This document shows, one piece after another, positions 17,981 through 27,167 of a DNA stretch of 64,000 nt. The notes beneath the pieces were generated by a model. The model was not told the DNA's origin. It saw nothing but the letters and a program-made list of their open reading frames with translations, and ran no database searches. The number at the start of each line of letters is the position of its first letter. Positions within the stretch are counted from its first letter, which is position 1. Made by a program: the position numbers and the translations under genes. The stretch comes from Nitratidesulfovibrio sp. SRB-5 (lineage in GTDB: Bacteria; Desulfobacterota; Desulfovibrionia; Desulfovibrionales; Desulfovibrionaceae). The stretch covers positions 1,272,412-1,336,411 of the forward strand of contig NZ_JAIOTY010000001.1 in the NCBI RefSeq assembly GCF_019931275.1, written 5' to 3'.

Positions 17981-18661
17981 ATGACCAGCATTTCCCGCGT
18001 CACGTCGTGCATCGCCCTGGCCCTGCTGCTTGCGGTAACCGGCTGCGCAGCACATCAGATGGAGGCAAAACCTTCGGGTTTCCTAAAGGACTACGGCAAG
18101 CTGAAGAAAGGGCGCGATGATCAGGCCGGGCTGATCTGGATCAAGTCCGGCATCAGCGCCAAGGACTACGACGCCGTGGTCATCGACCGGCCCAAGGCCT
18201 GGATCAAGGCCGATGCGCCCTTCAAGGGAGTGGACGCCAAGGAACTGGATGAAGTTCTGAGCTTCTTCGGCGATGCCCTGGTGCGCGAGGCGGGCAAGAG
18301 CTACCGCGTGGTGGGCGAACCCGGCCCGCGCGTGCTGGTGCTGCGCGCCGCCCTGACCGACCTTGTGCCCGGCGAGCCCGTGAGCGGCACGCTGACCTCC
18401 ATCGTGCCCATCGGCATCGCGGTGTCCGGCGCCAGCCGGGCCGTGGGCGGCGAGCACATCGGCACCGGCGAGGCGGCGGTGGAAATGGAACTGCTGGACG
18501 GCGGCACCGGCGCCCAACTGGCCGCGGCGGTGGACCGCCGCAGCGGCACCAAGGCCCCCCTGCGCGGTTCCATGCAGGACGCCAGGGACGCTTGCGAGTA
18601 CTGGGCGAAGTTGTTGGGCAAGCGGCTGGCGGAATTCAAGGCGGGCAACCTGCGCCCGTAG
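17981..18661 (+). CDS. DUF3313 lipoprotein
   Basis: A 226-residue lipoprotein with lipobox VTGC (Cys22). The SGFLKDYGKLKKG start and the IDRPKAWIK segment are typical of DUF3313. It begins 2 bp after the RND stop and has GAGGT upstream, so it belongs to the efflux operon. DUF3313 proteins have no established function; a periplasmic-face, envelope-related accessory role is inferred from position. Confidence 0.8.
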   Translation: MTSISRVTSCIALALLLAVTGCAAHQMEAKPSGFLKDYGKLKKGRDDQAGLIWIKSGISAKDYDAVVIDRPKAWIKADAPFKGVDAKELDEVLSFFGDALVREAGKSYRVVGEPGPRVLVLRAALTDLVPGEPVSGTLTSIVPIGIAVSGASRAVGGEHIGTGEAAVEMELLDGGTGAQLAAAVDRRSGTKAPLRGSMQDARDACEYWAKLLGKRLAEFKAGNLRP

Positions 18662-18787
18662 GTCCGCAAGGGCAACGGACAGGAACCCGACGGGCCGGGA
18701 TGGAACGGCCCGGATGATCGCGCGGGCGGCAGGCTGGGCCGCCCGCGTGCAGACTGCCAGCCCGCCGCAACACATACCGGACACTGC

Positions 18788-19933
18788 ATGCCACACCCCG
18801 CCACACTTACCGTCACCAGTGCCGGAACGCAGGGGGCAACCAGCCTGCGACTGGCCGTGAGCGGCGCATGGAACCTGGACGCCCCGCCGGACGGCGCGGC
18901 CCGTACTTCGGCCATGGCGCGGCTGCGCGAGCCGGGTGTTGCGGGCGTGACCCTGGTGGCGGAGGGACTGGGCGACTGGGACAGCAGCCTGGCCATTTTC
19001 GTGGCCGGGGTTGTCCGCGCCTGCCGCGAACGCAACCTTTCCGTGGACACCAGCGGCCTGCCCGCCGGGCTGACCCGGCTGGTGGACCTGTCCTTTGCCG
19101 TGCCGGAGCGTGCCGGGGCCGCCCGTGGCGATGCGCGGTCGGGCCTGCTGGAGCGCATCGGTGAAGCGGTGCTGGCCCTGCCCAGGCCGGTGGGGTCCAC
19201 CCTGGACTTCATCGGCGAGGTGGCCTTCGCCCTGTACCGGCTTGCGCGCGGCAAGGCGGACATGCGGCGGCGCGACCTGTTGCAGTTCATGTCCGAAAGC
19301 GGTTCCGCAGCGCTGCCCATCGTCTCGCTGATCAGCATGCTGGTGGGGCTCATCCTGGCCTTCGTGGGCGCGGTGCAATTGCGGGTGTTCGGCGCGCAGA
19401 TCTACGTGGCCAGCCTGGTGGCCATCGCCATGGTGCGGGTGATGGGGGCCATCATGACCGGCATCACCATGGCCGGCCGCACAGGGGCCTCCTATGCGGC
19501 CATCCTGGGCACCATGCAGGTCAACGAGGAAGTGGACGCACTGGCCACCATGGGCCTGCGCCCGGTGGAGCAGCTGGTGCTGCCGCGCCTGCTGGCCCTG
19601 GTGGTGATGCTGCCCCTGCTGACCATCTACGCGGACCTCATGGGCATGCTTGGCGGATTCATCGTGGGGGTGTTCATGCTGGACCTGAACCCCATGGAAT
19701 ACCTGAACGCCACGCGCGAGGCGCTGTCGCTGGCCAACCTGTGGATAGGCATCACCCACGGGGCGGTATTCGGCGTGGTGGTGGCGCTGTGCGGCTGCTA
19801 CCACGGCATGCGCTGCGGCCGCAGCGCCTCGGCGGTGGGCGCGGCCACCACGGCGGCGGTGGTCAGCGGCATCGTGTCCATCATCGTGTGCACCGCGTTC
19901 ATCACCGTGGCCTGCGAGGTGCTGGGCATATGA
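18788..19933 (+). CDS. mlaE: MlaE-type ABC lipid transporter permease with N-terminal STAS-like domain
   Basis: A 381-residue protein. Residues 1 to about 120 resemble a STAS-like domain; the rest is an MlaE/YrbE permease with the conserved core MAGRTGASYAAILGTMQVNEEVDAL and about five helices. The STAS fusion replaces the separate MlaB of enterics. Together with the ATPase, MCE protein and auxiliary lipoprotein that follow, it should move phospholipids between inner and outer membrane. It ends in an ATGA overlap with the ATPase gene. Confidence 0.87.
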   Translation: MPHPATLTVTSAGTQGATSLRLAVSGAWNLDAPPDGAARTSAMARLREPGVAGVTLVAEGLGDWDSSLAIFVAGVVRACRERNLSVDTSGLPAGLTRLVDLSFAVPERAGAARGDARSGLLERIGEAVLALPRPVGSTLDFIGEVAFALYRLARGKADMRRRDLLQFMSESGSAALPIVSLISMLVGLILAFVGAVQLRVFGAQIYVASLVAIAMVRVMGAIMTGITMAGRTGASYAAILGTMQVNEEVDALATMGLRPVEQLVLPRLLALVVMLPLLTIYADLMGMLGGFIVGVFMLDLNPMEYLNATREALSLANLWIGITHGAVFGVVVALCGCYHGMRCGRSASAVGAATTAAVVSGIVSIIVCTAFITVACEVLGI

Positions 19934-20838
19934 GCCATACGGGTCAGACCACGGAATCGTCCGCCATCTCGCCACCCGCGCCGCACATCCGGGTGCGCGA
20001 CATGACCGTGTCGTACGGCACGTTCGTGCTCATGCGCGGGTTGAACTTCGACATCCGGCGCGGCGACATCTTCATCATCATGGGCGGCAGCGGCTGCGGC
20101 AAGTCCACCCTGCTCAAGGTGCTGGTGGGGCTGAAGCAACCCGCCTCCGGCACCGTGCATTACGGCGGCACCGACTTCTGGGGCGGCGCCCCGGAAGTGC
20201 GCGATGCGGTGATGCGCCGCGCGGGCATCCTGTACCAGAGCGGCGCGCTGTGGAGTTCCATGACCCTGGCCGAGAACGTGGCCCTGCCGCTGGAGCAGTA
20301 CACCAGGCTGTCGCGCGCCGAGATCGCGGATATCGTGTCCTTCAAGCTGGCCCTGGTGGGGCTGGCGGGCTTCGAGCGGTTCTACCCTTCGGAGATCAGC
20401 GGCGGCATGCGCAAGCGGGCCGGGCTGGCCCGGGCGCTTGCGCTGGACCCGGAGATCGTCTTCTTCGACGAGCCGTCGGCAGGGCTGGACCCGGTGAGCG
20501 CCCGGCTGCTGGACGACCTGATCCTGGAACTGCGCGAAAGCCTGGGCACCACCATCGTGGTGGTCACGCACGAACTGGCGTCCATTTTCGCCATCGGCAC
20601 CAATTCGGTGTTCCTGGACGTGGAAACACGCACCATGACCGCCAGCGGCAATCCCAACGACATCTTGCGCGAGGCGCGCGACCCCAAGGCCGTGTGCTTC
20701 CTGACCCGGGGCGAATCGTCCATGGGCGCGGCACGCAGGCCCGAACCGCGCGAGGCGCCACCGGGGTGCGTGACGCACTCTGCGGACGAAGCCGGAACAG
20801 GGTCCGATGCACCATTCTGCTGCAAGGAGGAACGGTAA
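19930..20838 (+). CDS. mlaF: MlaF-type ABC ATPase
   Basis: A 302-residue ATPase with Walker A GGSGCGKST, signature ISGGMRKRAGLARAL, Walker B IVFFDEP with the following SAGLDP, and switch THE. Normal Mla ATPases are about 260 residues; the surplus is a C-terminal tail with Cys residues near its end. The start overlaps the permease stop, and its own stop overlaps the next start (TAATG). It powers the lipid transporter. Confidence 0.87.
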   Translation: MSHTGQTTESSAISPPAPHIRVRDMTVSYGTFVLMRGLNFDIRRGDIFIIMGGSGCGKSTLLKVLVGLKQPASGTVHYGGTDFWGGAPEVRDAVMRRAGILYQSGALWSSMTLAENVALPLEQYTRLSRAEIADIVSFKLALVGLAGFERFYPSEISGGMRKRAGLARALALDPEIVFFDEPSAGLDPVSARLLDDLILELRESLGTTIVVVTHELASIFAIGTNSVFLDVETRTMTASGNPNDILREARDPKAVCFLTRGESSMGAARRPEPREAPPGCVTHSADEAGTGSDAPFCCKEER

Positions 20839-21821
20839 TGGCACGCGCAGCCAACAAGGCCATGCTCGGCGCATTCGTGGTGGGGGCGCTGGCGCTGCTG
20901 GCGGCGGCGGTGCTGTTGTTCGGTTCCGGCAGGTTCATGAAGGACCGGCCCCAACTGGTGCTCTATTTCAAGGGGTCGGTGCGCGGGCTGAACATCGGTG
21001 CGCCGGTGGTCTTCCGGGGGGTGCCCATCGGCAGCGTGTCCGAAATACGCCTGATTCACAACACCGACACGCTGGAATTCTTCATACCGGTGTTCATCGC
21101 GTTCGAGCCGGAGCGCATCCTGAACATGAAGGACGGCGGCGTGGTCGAACGGCAGGGGGACTACCGGGTGCTCCAGCAGTTGATCGACAGGGGGTTGCGG
21201 GCACGGCTGGCCTTGCAGAGCTTTGTCACCGGGCAACTGATGATCGAGGTGGATTTCGAACCCGGCAGCCCGCTGGTGCTGCGCGGCGACGGCAAGACGC
21301 CGGAACTGCCCACGCTTCCCTCGCCCATGGAGGAACTGACCCGCACTCTCCAGAACCTGCCCATCGAGAACATCATGGCACAGCTGAACGAGGCCGTGGC
21401 CGGGCTGAACAGGATCGTCAATTCGCCCGTGGTGGCCGACACCGCGTCCAGCCTCAACGACACGCTGAAGGATGTGCGGCAGCTGGTGGCCTCGGTGAAC
21501 GGGCAGGTGGGCCCCGTTGGCCAGTCGCTGGCCGGGGCCGCGCAACGCTACGGTGCGCTGGCCGACAAGCTGGACCGCCAGTTGCCGGACGCCCTGGCCC
21601 AGACCACCCAGACGCTGAAATCGCTGGCCGCGGCATCCACGCGGGCCGAGGCGGCGCTGTCCGCCGCCCACTCCACCATCCGCGACGATTCGCGCACCAT
21701 GACCGAAGTGCAACAGGCCCTGCGCGAAATGGGGGCCGCCGCCCGCTCGCTGCGGACCCTTGCCGAGTATCTGGAACGCCACCCCGAGGCCTTGCTGCGA
21801 GGCAAAGGAGACTACCGCTGA
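20838..21821 (+). CDS. mlaD: MCE-domain protein (MlaD-like)
   Basis: A 327-residue protein with one N-terminal membrane helix (about 8-30) followed by an MCE domain (VRGLNIGAPVVFRGVPIGSVSEI) that forms a lipid-conducting ring in the periplasm. The C-terminal half is a long helical, Ala-rich region, as in PqiB/Mce types that bridge the periplasm. GGAGG precedes the start. It works with the permease and ATPase upstream. Confidence 0.85.
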   Translation: MARAANKAMLGAFVVGALALLAAAVLLFGSGRFMKDRPQLVLYFKGSVRGLNIGAPVVFRGVPIGSVSEIRLIHNTDTLEFFIPVFIAFEPERILNMKDGGVVERQGDYRVLQQLIDRGLRARLALQSFVTGQLMIEVDFEPGSPLVLRGDGKTPELPTLPSPMEELTRTLQNLPIENIMAQLNEAVAGLNRIVNSPVVADTASSLNDTLKDVRQLVASVNGQVGPVGQSLAGAAQRYGALADKLDRQLPDALAQTTQTLKSLAAASTRAEAALSAAHSTIRDDSRTMTEVQQALREMGAAARSLRTLAEYLERHPEALLRGKGDYR

Positions 21822-22576
21822 TGAACGCCCTGCATCGCCAACGCCACGCAGTGTGCCCCGCATCCCGTTCCGGCTCGCCAGCCGCGTCCGCCACGTCCGG
21901 CGCAGGCATCGCGTCCGGCGCATGTTTTTCATCCGGCGCATGCTTTTTGTCAGGCGCACGCTTTTTATCCGGCGCACGCGCCATGTCCGGCGTGGTCGTC
22001 CTGCTGCTGGCGTGCCTGCTGTTGTCAGGCTGTGCGGGCAGCAGCGCCGCCACACGCTTCTATCTGCTTTCGCCCCCTGCGCCGGGGGGCATCCGCAGCG
22101 TGCCCGGTGCGCCGCAGGCGAGAGTGGCGGTGGGGCCTGTCAGCGTGCCTTCGTATCTGGACCGTCCGCAGATCGTCATCCGCGAGGGCGACGGGGTGCG
22201 TCTGGCCCTGGCGGAGTTCGACCGCTGGGCCGAACCGCTGGCCGAAAGCCTGCCCCGCGTGCTGGCAGAGGACATCTCTCGCGCGCTGGGTGGCGGGCAC
22301 GTTCTGGTGTTTCCCGGCGCCAGTGCCGACGATGCCGACATCCGGGTGGCCGTGGACGTGAACAGGCTGGACGGCAGCCTGGGCGGAACGGTGGTGCTGG
22401 ATGCCTGGTGGGCCCTGCTGGACCGTTCCGGGGCCACGCTGCGCCGGGGACGGATGGTCGAGCGGCGGCCCGCCGGTGGCGACCATGCCGCCATGGTCAC
22501 CGCGCAGGGCGTGCTGGCGGCGGCGCTGGGCGATACCGTGGCGGCTGCCGTGCGCGAGGTGCTGCCCAGGCCCTGA
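21821..22576 (+). CDS. PqiC/DUF330-like ABC transport auxiliary lipoprotein
   Basis: A 251-residue lipoprotein. TRFYLLSPP just after the lipobox (LSGC, Cys71) and the DRPQIVIREGDGVRLALAEFDRWAEPL segment mark the PqiC/DUF330 family, usually outer-membrane partners of MCE systems. The first 54 residues include four copies of a six-residue SGAxFx repeat from an 18-bp tandem DNA repeat. Met55 at 21983 would give a normal signal peptide, so the true start may be there. The upstream start overlaps the MCE stop (TGATG), supporting coupling. Confidence 0.8.
   Translation: MNALHRQRHAVCPASRSGSPAASATSGAGIASGACFSSGACFLSGARFLSGARAMSGVVVLLLACLLLSGCAGSSAATRFYLLSPPAPGGIRSVPGAPQARVAVGPVSVPSYLDRPQIVIREGDGVRLALAEFDRWAEPLAESLPRVLAEDISRALGGGHVLVFPGASADDADIRVAVDVNRLDGSLGGTVVLDAWWALLDRSGATLRRGRMVERRPAGGDHAAMVTAQGVLAAALGDTVAAAVREVLPRP
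21914..21985 (+). repeat. 18-bp tandem repeat, four copies, inside lipoprotein gene
   Basis: Four 18-bp units beginning TCCGGCGCA(T/C)GC encode SGACFS, SGACFL, SGARFL and SGARAM. It is an in-frame minisatellite between the two possible starts of the PqiC-like gene. Confidence 0.8.
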
Positions 22577-22662
22577 CGCGTTCCGGGCCGGAACCGCTCC
22601 ACCTTGCCCTGACAACCTGCCCTAAGGGGGCGGGTATGGCGCCAACCCAAGGGGGATGACCC

Positions 22663-23811
22663 ATGGCCTCCCTGTCCATGGCACTTTGCGTGCTCTGCGC
22701 CGTCACCGTGGGGCTGCTGCTTGTGCACGGCCATCTGGATGGCGACCGGCACGACCTGCGGCTGCTGGCATGGGGCAAGGGCATGCAGGCCGCGGGTTGG
22801 CTGGGCTTCGGCCTTGCTTCCACGGTTTCAGACGTATTGCCGCCGTTCCGCTACCTGCTGCTGGTGGGGCTGGGCATGGAGGCGCTGGCCATGCTGCGGG
22901 TGCGCACCGGTCGTCCGGTGCGGGTGTTGCCCTGGCTGGGCGGGCTGGTGGTGCTGCACGCGGTGCTGGCGGTGGCCGTGGCCGAACGGCCTTTCGAGGT
23001 GCGGGCCTTCGTCCAGACGCTGGCGGCGGCTCTGCTGTTTCTGCCTTGCGGAGCACTGCTGCTTGCCGCGCGCGACGTGAGGTCGCAACGCCTCTACCGG
23101 GTGACCGGCGGCGCGTACCTGCTGGTGGCGATGTTCGCGCTGGCCAGGGGAGGGTACATGCTGGCCCGGCACGAGGGGGCGGACCTTCCCGCCGTGCCGC
23201 ACATGGAGATGGTGGGGCTGCTGCTGTTGCAGGCCCTGGCGTTCATCGGGTGCGTGTGGTTCGTGGTGGTGCTGCGCGAACGGTACGAGGCGCACATCCA
23301 CCGGCTGGCCACCACCGACGCCCTGACAGGGCTGCACAACCGCCGCCATTTCCTGTCCGCCGCGGAACCAGCGTTGGCCCTTGCCGCGCGCAAGGGTACT
23401 CCGGTGGGCGTGCTGATCTTCGACGTGGACCACTTCAAGCGGGTCAACGATACCCACGGCCACTCCGTGGGCGATGCGGTGCTGCGCTGCATCGGCGAGG
23501 TGCTGCCCTCGCTGGTGCGTGGCTATGACGCCACCTGCCGCTACGGCGGCGAGGAGTTCGCGGCGCTGCTGCCGGACGCCGACGGCCCGGTGACCGACAT
23601 CGTGGGCGAGCGCATCCGGCAGGGGCTGGAGCAGGCCGGGCGTCAGGCGGCGGAAGATGGCAGGGCCGTGGTGTTTACCGCGAGCGTGGGCGGCAGCTGC
23701 CGCGTGCCTGCCGGACCGCAGGATCTGGACGCCCTGCTGGCCGAGGCGGACGCGGCCCTGTACGAAGCAAAGCGCGGGGGCCGCAATGCCTACCGGCGGC
23801 ATGAGGCCTGA
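22663..23811 (+). CDS. Membrane-bound GGDEF diguanylate cyclase
   Basis: A 382-residue protein with about six or seven membrane helices in residues 1-205 and a C-terminal GGDEF domain with an intact GGEEF active site (295-299). An RxxD inhibitory site (RGYD) lies five residues before it, so the product c-di-GMP should feed back. It is predicted to make c-di-GMP from two GTP in response to a signal sensed at the membrane. A GGGGGA site precedes the start; a strong terminator follows. Confidence 0.9.
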   Translation: MASLSMALCVLCAVTVGLLLVHGHLDGDRHDLRLLAWGKGMQAAGWLGFGLASTVSDVLPPFRYLLLVGLGMEALAMLRVRTGRPVRVLPWLGGLVVLHAVLAVAVAERPFEVRAFVQTLAAALLFLPCGALLLAARDVRSQRLYRVTGGAYLLVAMFALARGGYMLARHEGADLPAVPHMEMVGLLLLQALAFIGCVWFVVVLRERYEAHIHRLATTDALTGLHNRRHFLSAAEPALALAARKGTPVGVLIFDVDHFKRVNDTHGHSVGDAVLRCIGEVLPSLVRGYDATCRYGGEEFAALLPDADGPVTDIVGERIRQGLEQAGRQAAEDGRAVVFTASVGGSCRVPAGPQDLDALLAEADAALYEAKRGGRNAYRRHEA

Positions 23812-23837
23812 CGGCGAAGTTACAGCGCATGAAAAGA

Positions 23838-23870
23838 GGGGTTAGGCTGATGCCTAACCCCTTGCTTTTG
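23838..23870. terminator. Bidirectional terminator between diguanylate cyclase and tRNA-Thr
   Basis: A 10-bp perfect stem (GGGGTTAGGC / GCCTAACCCC, loop TGAT) with T-rich sequence on the plus side and AAAAG on the other. It can end the cyclase mRNA (+) and the tRNA transcript (-). Confidence 0.85.
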
Positions 23871-23873
23871 TTC

Positions 23874-23949
23874 TGGAGCCGGAGATGAGACTTGAACTCA
23901 CGACTTGCTGATTACGAATCAGCTACTCTACCAACTGAGTTACTCCGGC
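23874..23949 (-). tRNA. tRNA-Thr (anticodon CGU)
   Basis: A 76-nt cloverleaf. The acceptor is GCCGGAG/CTCCGGC, the D-arm ACTC/GAGT, the anticodon stem GCTGA/TCAGC with loop TTCGTAA (anticodon CGT), and the T-arm GTGAG/CTCAT with loop TTCAAGT. The 3' CCA is encoded. Confidence 0.95.
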
Positions 23950-24498
23950 AGTTACGCACAGTCCGCGCCATTGCCCGGTCTGCACGCGTGCTTGCGGCGG
24001 TTACCTCCGCAGAAGCGAGATGTGCTAGTTATTGAAGTTGGCAAGGGAAGTCAAGCGGGTTGTGGGGCGGCTGCGGGTGCCATGCTGCGGGTGGACAGGG
24101 ACTCGGCACGCACGAGGGCAGCTCTCGCCGACAGCAGGTCTTCGTTGCCCAGTGGGCAACCCGGCCACGTACCCCCGTATGTTCCATGTCTGAAGGTGGG
24201 GCACGGCGCTCCTGTTCGGGGCATTATTCTGCCGCCGCCATCCGGCCTGACGGGCACCCAGCCATTTACCTTGCTTGCAAGCCTGTCAGGATTTGCGCAG
24301 GGCACGGCACTGCCCATCTTGCGGTGGTACTCTGCATCTCGGCGTCGTGCCCGAGCATTGCGCCATCAGGCCGCGAGGGACTGTGCCAATGCCCGAAGGT
24401 TGTTGGACAATTTTCTAGACAATATTTTTATGCGGATTTCTTGACAAAATGCTCCTGGACGCGCAACTGTGCAACAACAAGAACTGGAGCACCTCCCC
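23950..24498. other. Gene-free stretch between tRNA-Thr and MerR-like gene
   Basis: No supported gene. The last 100 bp are AT-rich and hold two GACAAT(T/A)TT direct repeats near 24407-24428 and a TTGACA, so the promoter of the MerR-like gene is probably here. Confidence 0.4.
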
Positions 24499-26046
24499 AT
24501 GATCCGCGAACTGCTGACCCTCCGCGAAATCGCCCGCCGCCTCGACGTGCCCCCCTCCAGTATCGCCTATTACAAGGACAGGTTCGCGCGCTTCCTGCCC
24601 GCCGGAGAAGGGCGGGGCAGGCGGCTGCGCTATCCCGTGCATGTGCTGGACATCTTCAGGGAGATCAGGAGCATGTACACGCGCAACGTGGCGGCGGAGC
24701 AGATCGAGGAACGGCTGGAGCAACTGGTGGCCGCGCTGTATGCCCCCGTGGGCCAGCCGGGGGACGCGGTCCGGTCCGGCCTTCATGGGGGGCTTTCGGG
24801 TGGGCAATCGGGCGCCAGGGCGGGCGCACGGGCATCCGGCACCGGGGTGGAACCGCACCTGCGGGACAGGTTCCGCGCATCCGATGCCATGCCGGATCCA
24901 GACTGCTCGTCAGCGCACTCGCTGGCGCACTCGCTGGCGCACTCGCCGGACCACTTGCCGGACCAACTGCCGAACGCTCTACCGCACACGGCGGCCTCTG
25001 CCCCTGCGGACCCTGCCGTGGAAGGCCTGCCCGGCCTGCTCGACCGTATGGCCGCGCTGCTTCAGGTGCAAGGGCACATGCTGGAAGAGCTATCCAGCCT
25101 GCGTCGTCAGGTGGAGGAACTGCGTGCCGACCGCGACATGCTGCTGGCCGCCTTTGACGAGCGTGCGGCCCGGCTGGACGAGGCGCTGGAACTGCTGCGC
25201 CGCGAACGCACCGAAGCGGTAACCCGCCTCGTGGACGACTATTATGCTGTGGTGTCTGGTCCTGCGGGTGCCGGTTCATCGGAGGCCGGGCCATCGGAAG
25301 CCGGACGGAGGGATGCCGAACCAGCGGAAGCTGGAACAAACGGCACCAAGACCGACGGGGGCAACGCAGGCGGGGCAGAAAACGCTGCTGGCGACGGTGC
25401 GCGCGTCGATGCTGCCGGGGCCAGCCGGAACGCTTCCGGCCAAACTTCTCCCGGCCAAGCTGCTTCCGATCAGGACGCTTTCGGCCAGACGGCTTCCGGT
25501 CAAAGCACATCCCACCAGGGCGCATCCCGTAACGAGACATCCGGTCAAGCCACATCCGGCGCCGACGCGCGGGACGACGGCCCTTCGGCCAGCGGCGCTT
25601 CCGGTTCCGCCTCGCAGGCGGATGCGGGCCATGACCGGGCCACTTCCGGCAAGGATTCCGCCACCACGCCGCCCGCAACCCTGTTCGACAGGCCGCTGGT
25701 CATCCGGCGCAACGGCGAATACCTGGGCGTGTCAGGCCGCGACAAGGCCTTCACCCTGCGAGAACTGCTGGCGCTGGTGGAGCGTCACGCCGCCCGGCGG
25801 CATCGCGTGACCATGGGCTGGACCCGGTCCGGTTCTGCGTGGGTGCTGCGCCTGACCACCGACGAATCCGCCAGCGGCAGGCAGGGCGGCAGCCGCACTC
25901 ACGAACTGACCTTGCAGCCGGTCACCACGCCCAGCGGCAACCACGTCACCCGGCTTTCCCGCCTTGCCATCAACAGCGACACGGTGCCGGATCGCTTCCT
26001 GCTGGAATTGTTCCGGAATATCAAGGAAAGCTACGAATTTCGGTAG
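24499..26046 (+). CDS. MerR-type HTH protein with long repeat-rich linker and unknown C-terminal domain
   Basis: 515 residues from ATG 24499; a GTG start at 24469 would add ten. Residues 1-75 form a MerR-like winged helix (LTLREIARRLDVPPSSIAYYKDRF). A helical stretch near 180-250 may be coiled coil. Residues about 255-395 are low-complexity Ser/Gly/Gln/Ala repeats (SGQ, ASG, SDQ patterns). A conserved-looking C-terminal region of about 120 residues begins LFDRPLVIRRNGEYLGVSG. The architecture suggests a DNA-binding regulator with a tethered sensor. No ligand-binding Cys or His cluster is visible. Target genes are unknown. Confidence 0.65.
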   Translation: MIRELLTLREIARRLDVPPSSIAYYKDRFARFLPAGEGRGRRLRYPVHVLDIFREIRSMYTRNVAAEQIEERLEQLVAALYAPVGQPGDAVRSGLHGGLSGGQSGARAGARASGTGVEPHLRDRFRASDAMPDPDCSSAHSLAHSLAHSPDHLPDQLPNALPHTAASAPADPAVEGLPGLLDRMAALLQVQGHMLEELSSLRRQVEELRADRDMLLAAFDERAARLDEALELLRRERTEAVTRLVDDYYAVVSGPAGAGSSEAGPSEAGRRDAEPAEAGTNGTKTDGGNAGGAENAAGDGARVDAAGASRNASGQTSPGQAASDQDAFGQTASGQSTSHQGASRNETSGQATSGADARDDGPSASGASGSASQADAGHDRATSGKDSATTPPATLFDRPLVIRRNGEYLGVSGRDKAFTLRELLALVERHAARRHRVTMGWTRSGSAWVLRLTTDESASGRQGGSRTHELTLQPVTTPSGNHVTRLSRLAINSDTVPDRFLLELFRNIKESYEFR

Positions 26047-26154
26047 GGGGGCGGCGCGCCTCGTCTCCCGTCCGGTATCCCCGGCGTCTCCGGAGTTCCG
26101 GCCTCTCCCGTGTCCCCTGTGTTCACGCTCGCCAAGGGCCTTGCGTGGTGCAGG

Positions 26155-27006
26155 TCATGCCACGGCCAGTTCCATGTTCCCCCAAATCCCCACGCGCCCG
26201 CCGCACTGGGCGTACACGCCCTCTATGCCCAGATGGGCCATGGCGGCGGCGCGTTCGGTCACGCGGGCCACGTCGTCCGGCCCTTGCAGCATGTTGCCGA
26301 ACAGGGTGGCCGCCGCGTCGGCCAGACTGGCGTCGCGCGCCCGCACCGCCGCGATGTCGCCCACGCCAAGGCTCAGCGAATGGCCGATGGTGGCCGACGA
26401 CGAGCACAGCGAGACCGGGCAGTCCGAGGCCTTCACCACCACGCCGATCATCTCGCCGCTGGCCGGATCGGGCAGCAGGCCCACCACCCGGTCGCGTTGC
26501 GAGCAGATGTAGATGTCCCCGCCGTTCTCCACGATGATGTCCGGCGACACCGGGGCAAAGCGTTCCGCCACCATCTGGGCCACGGTGCCCGCCACGGCGG
26601 CAAAGGGGCCCACCCCGGCGATGTCGGCCCCGTGAGCCATGCGCCGGGCCACTTCCGGGGCGCTGGCGGGCGTGGGCACGGGCACGAGGCTGGTGCGAAA
26701 GTCGGGCGCCAGCAGCATCCACGCCTTGATCTGGCCACGCAGTTCGGTGACGTAGGCGGCGATGCGGTCCGGCAGGTCGGGCTGTACGGGCTGGCCGGGC
26801 TGGCCGGGCTGGCCCGACAGGCCCGACAGGCCCGCCCGTGCGGTCACCCACAGGTCGGTTTCCTCCACCACCACCTGAAAGACCACCTCGTCCGGGTGGC
26901 GGGCGGTGCGCTTGCGGTAGCCGCGCACATGGTCGGTGTGCACGGTGGGGGCATCCGGGGTGGAGGGTGCGGGGCGCTTGCCGGTGTCGTTGCGTCTGGT
27001 GCTCAT
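26155..27006 (-). CDS. UPF0280 family protein (ApbE-like fold)
   Basis: 283 residues. The conserved [19 protein letters not shown] and [11 protein letters not shown] segments mark UPF0280 (COG2122), distantly related to the flavin transferase ApbE; function unproven. A Gly/Gln/Pro-rich insert ([20 protein letters not shown]) near residues 60-79 comes from short tandem DNA repeats and is probably a surface loop. It is convergent with the MerR-like gene and divergent from the secreted phosphatase-fold gene. Confidence 0.78.
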   Translation of the reverse strand: MSTRRNDTGKRPAPSTPDAPTVHTDHVRGYRKRTARHPDEVVFQVVVEETDLWVTARAGLSGLSGQPGQPGQPVQPDLPDRIAAYVTELRGQIKAWMLLAPDFRTSLVPVPTPASAPEVARRMAHGADIAGVGPFAAVAGTVAQMVAERFAPVSPDIIVENGGDIYICSQRDRVVGLLPDPASGEMIGVVVKASDCPVSLCSSSATIGHSLSLGVGDIAAVRARDASLADAAATLFGNMLQGPDDVARVTERAAAMAHLGIEGVYAQCGGRVGIWGNMELAVA

Positions 27007-27167
27007 GGGGCGGTTTCACCACAGGGGCGGGCGGGCGTCAATCATGGGGGCATGGGGGCATGGGGGCATAGGGCCAGGGGCGTGGGAGAGCGGGCGGCGC
27101 TTTTCCTCCATCGGGTGCGGGCGTATGGTGTGCGCCGCCGTGCCCGTGGCCCGGCAGGAGGCTGCCG

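Noticed and set aside
23905..24444. 179-residue plus-strand frame overlapping tRNA-Thr
   Set aside because: It starts inside the tRNA gene, has no ribosome site and no recognisable sequence.
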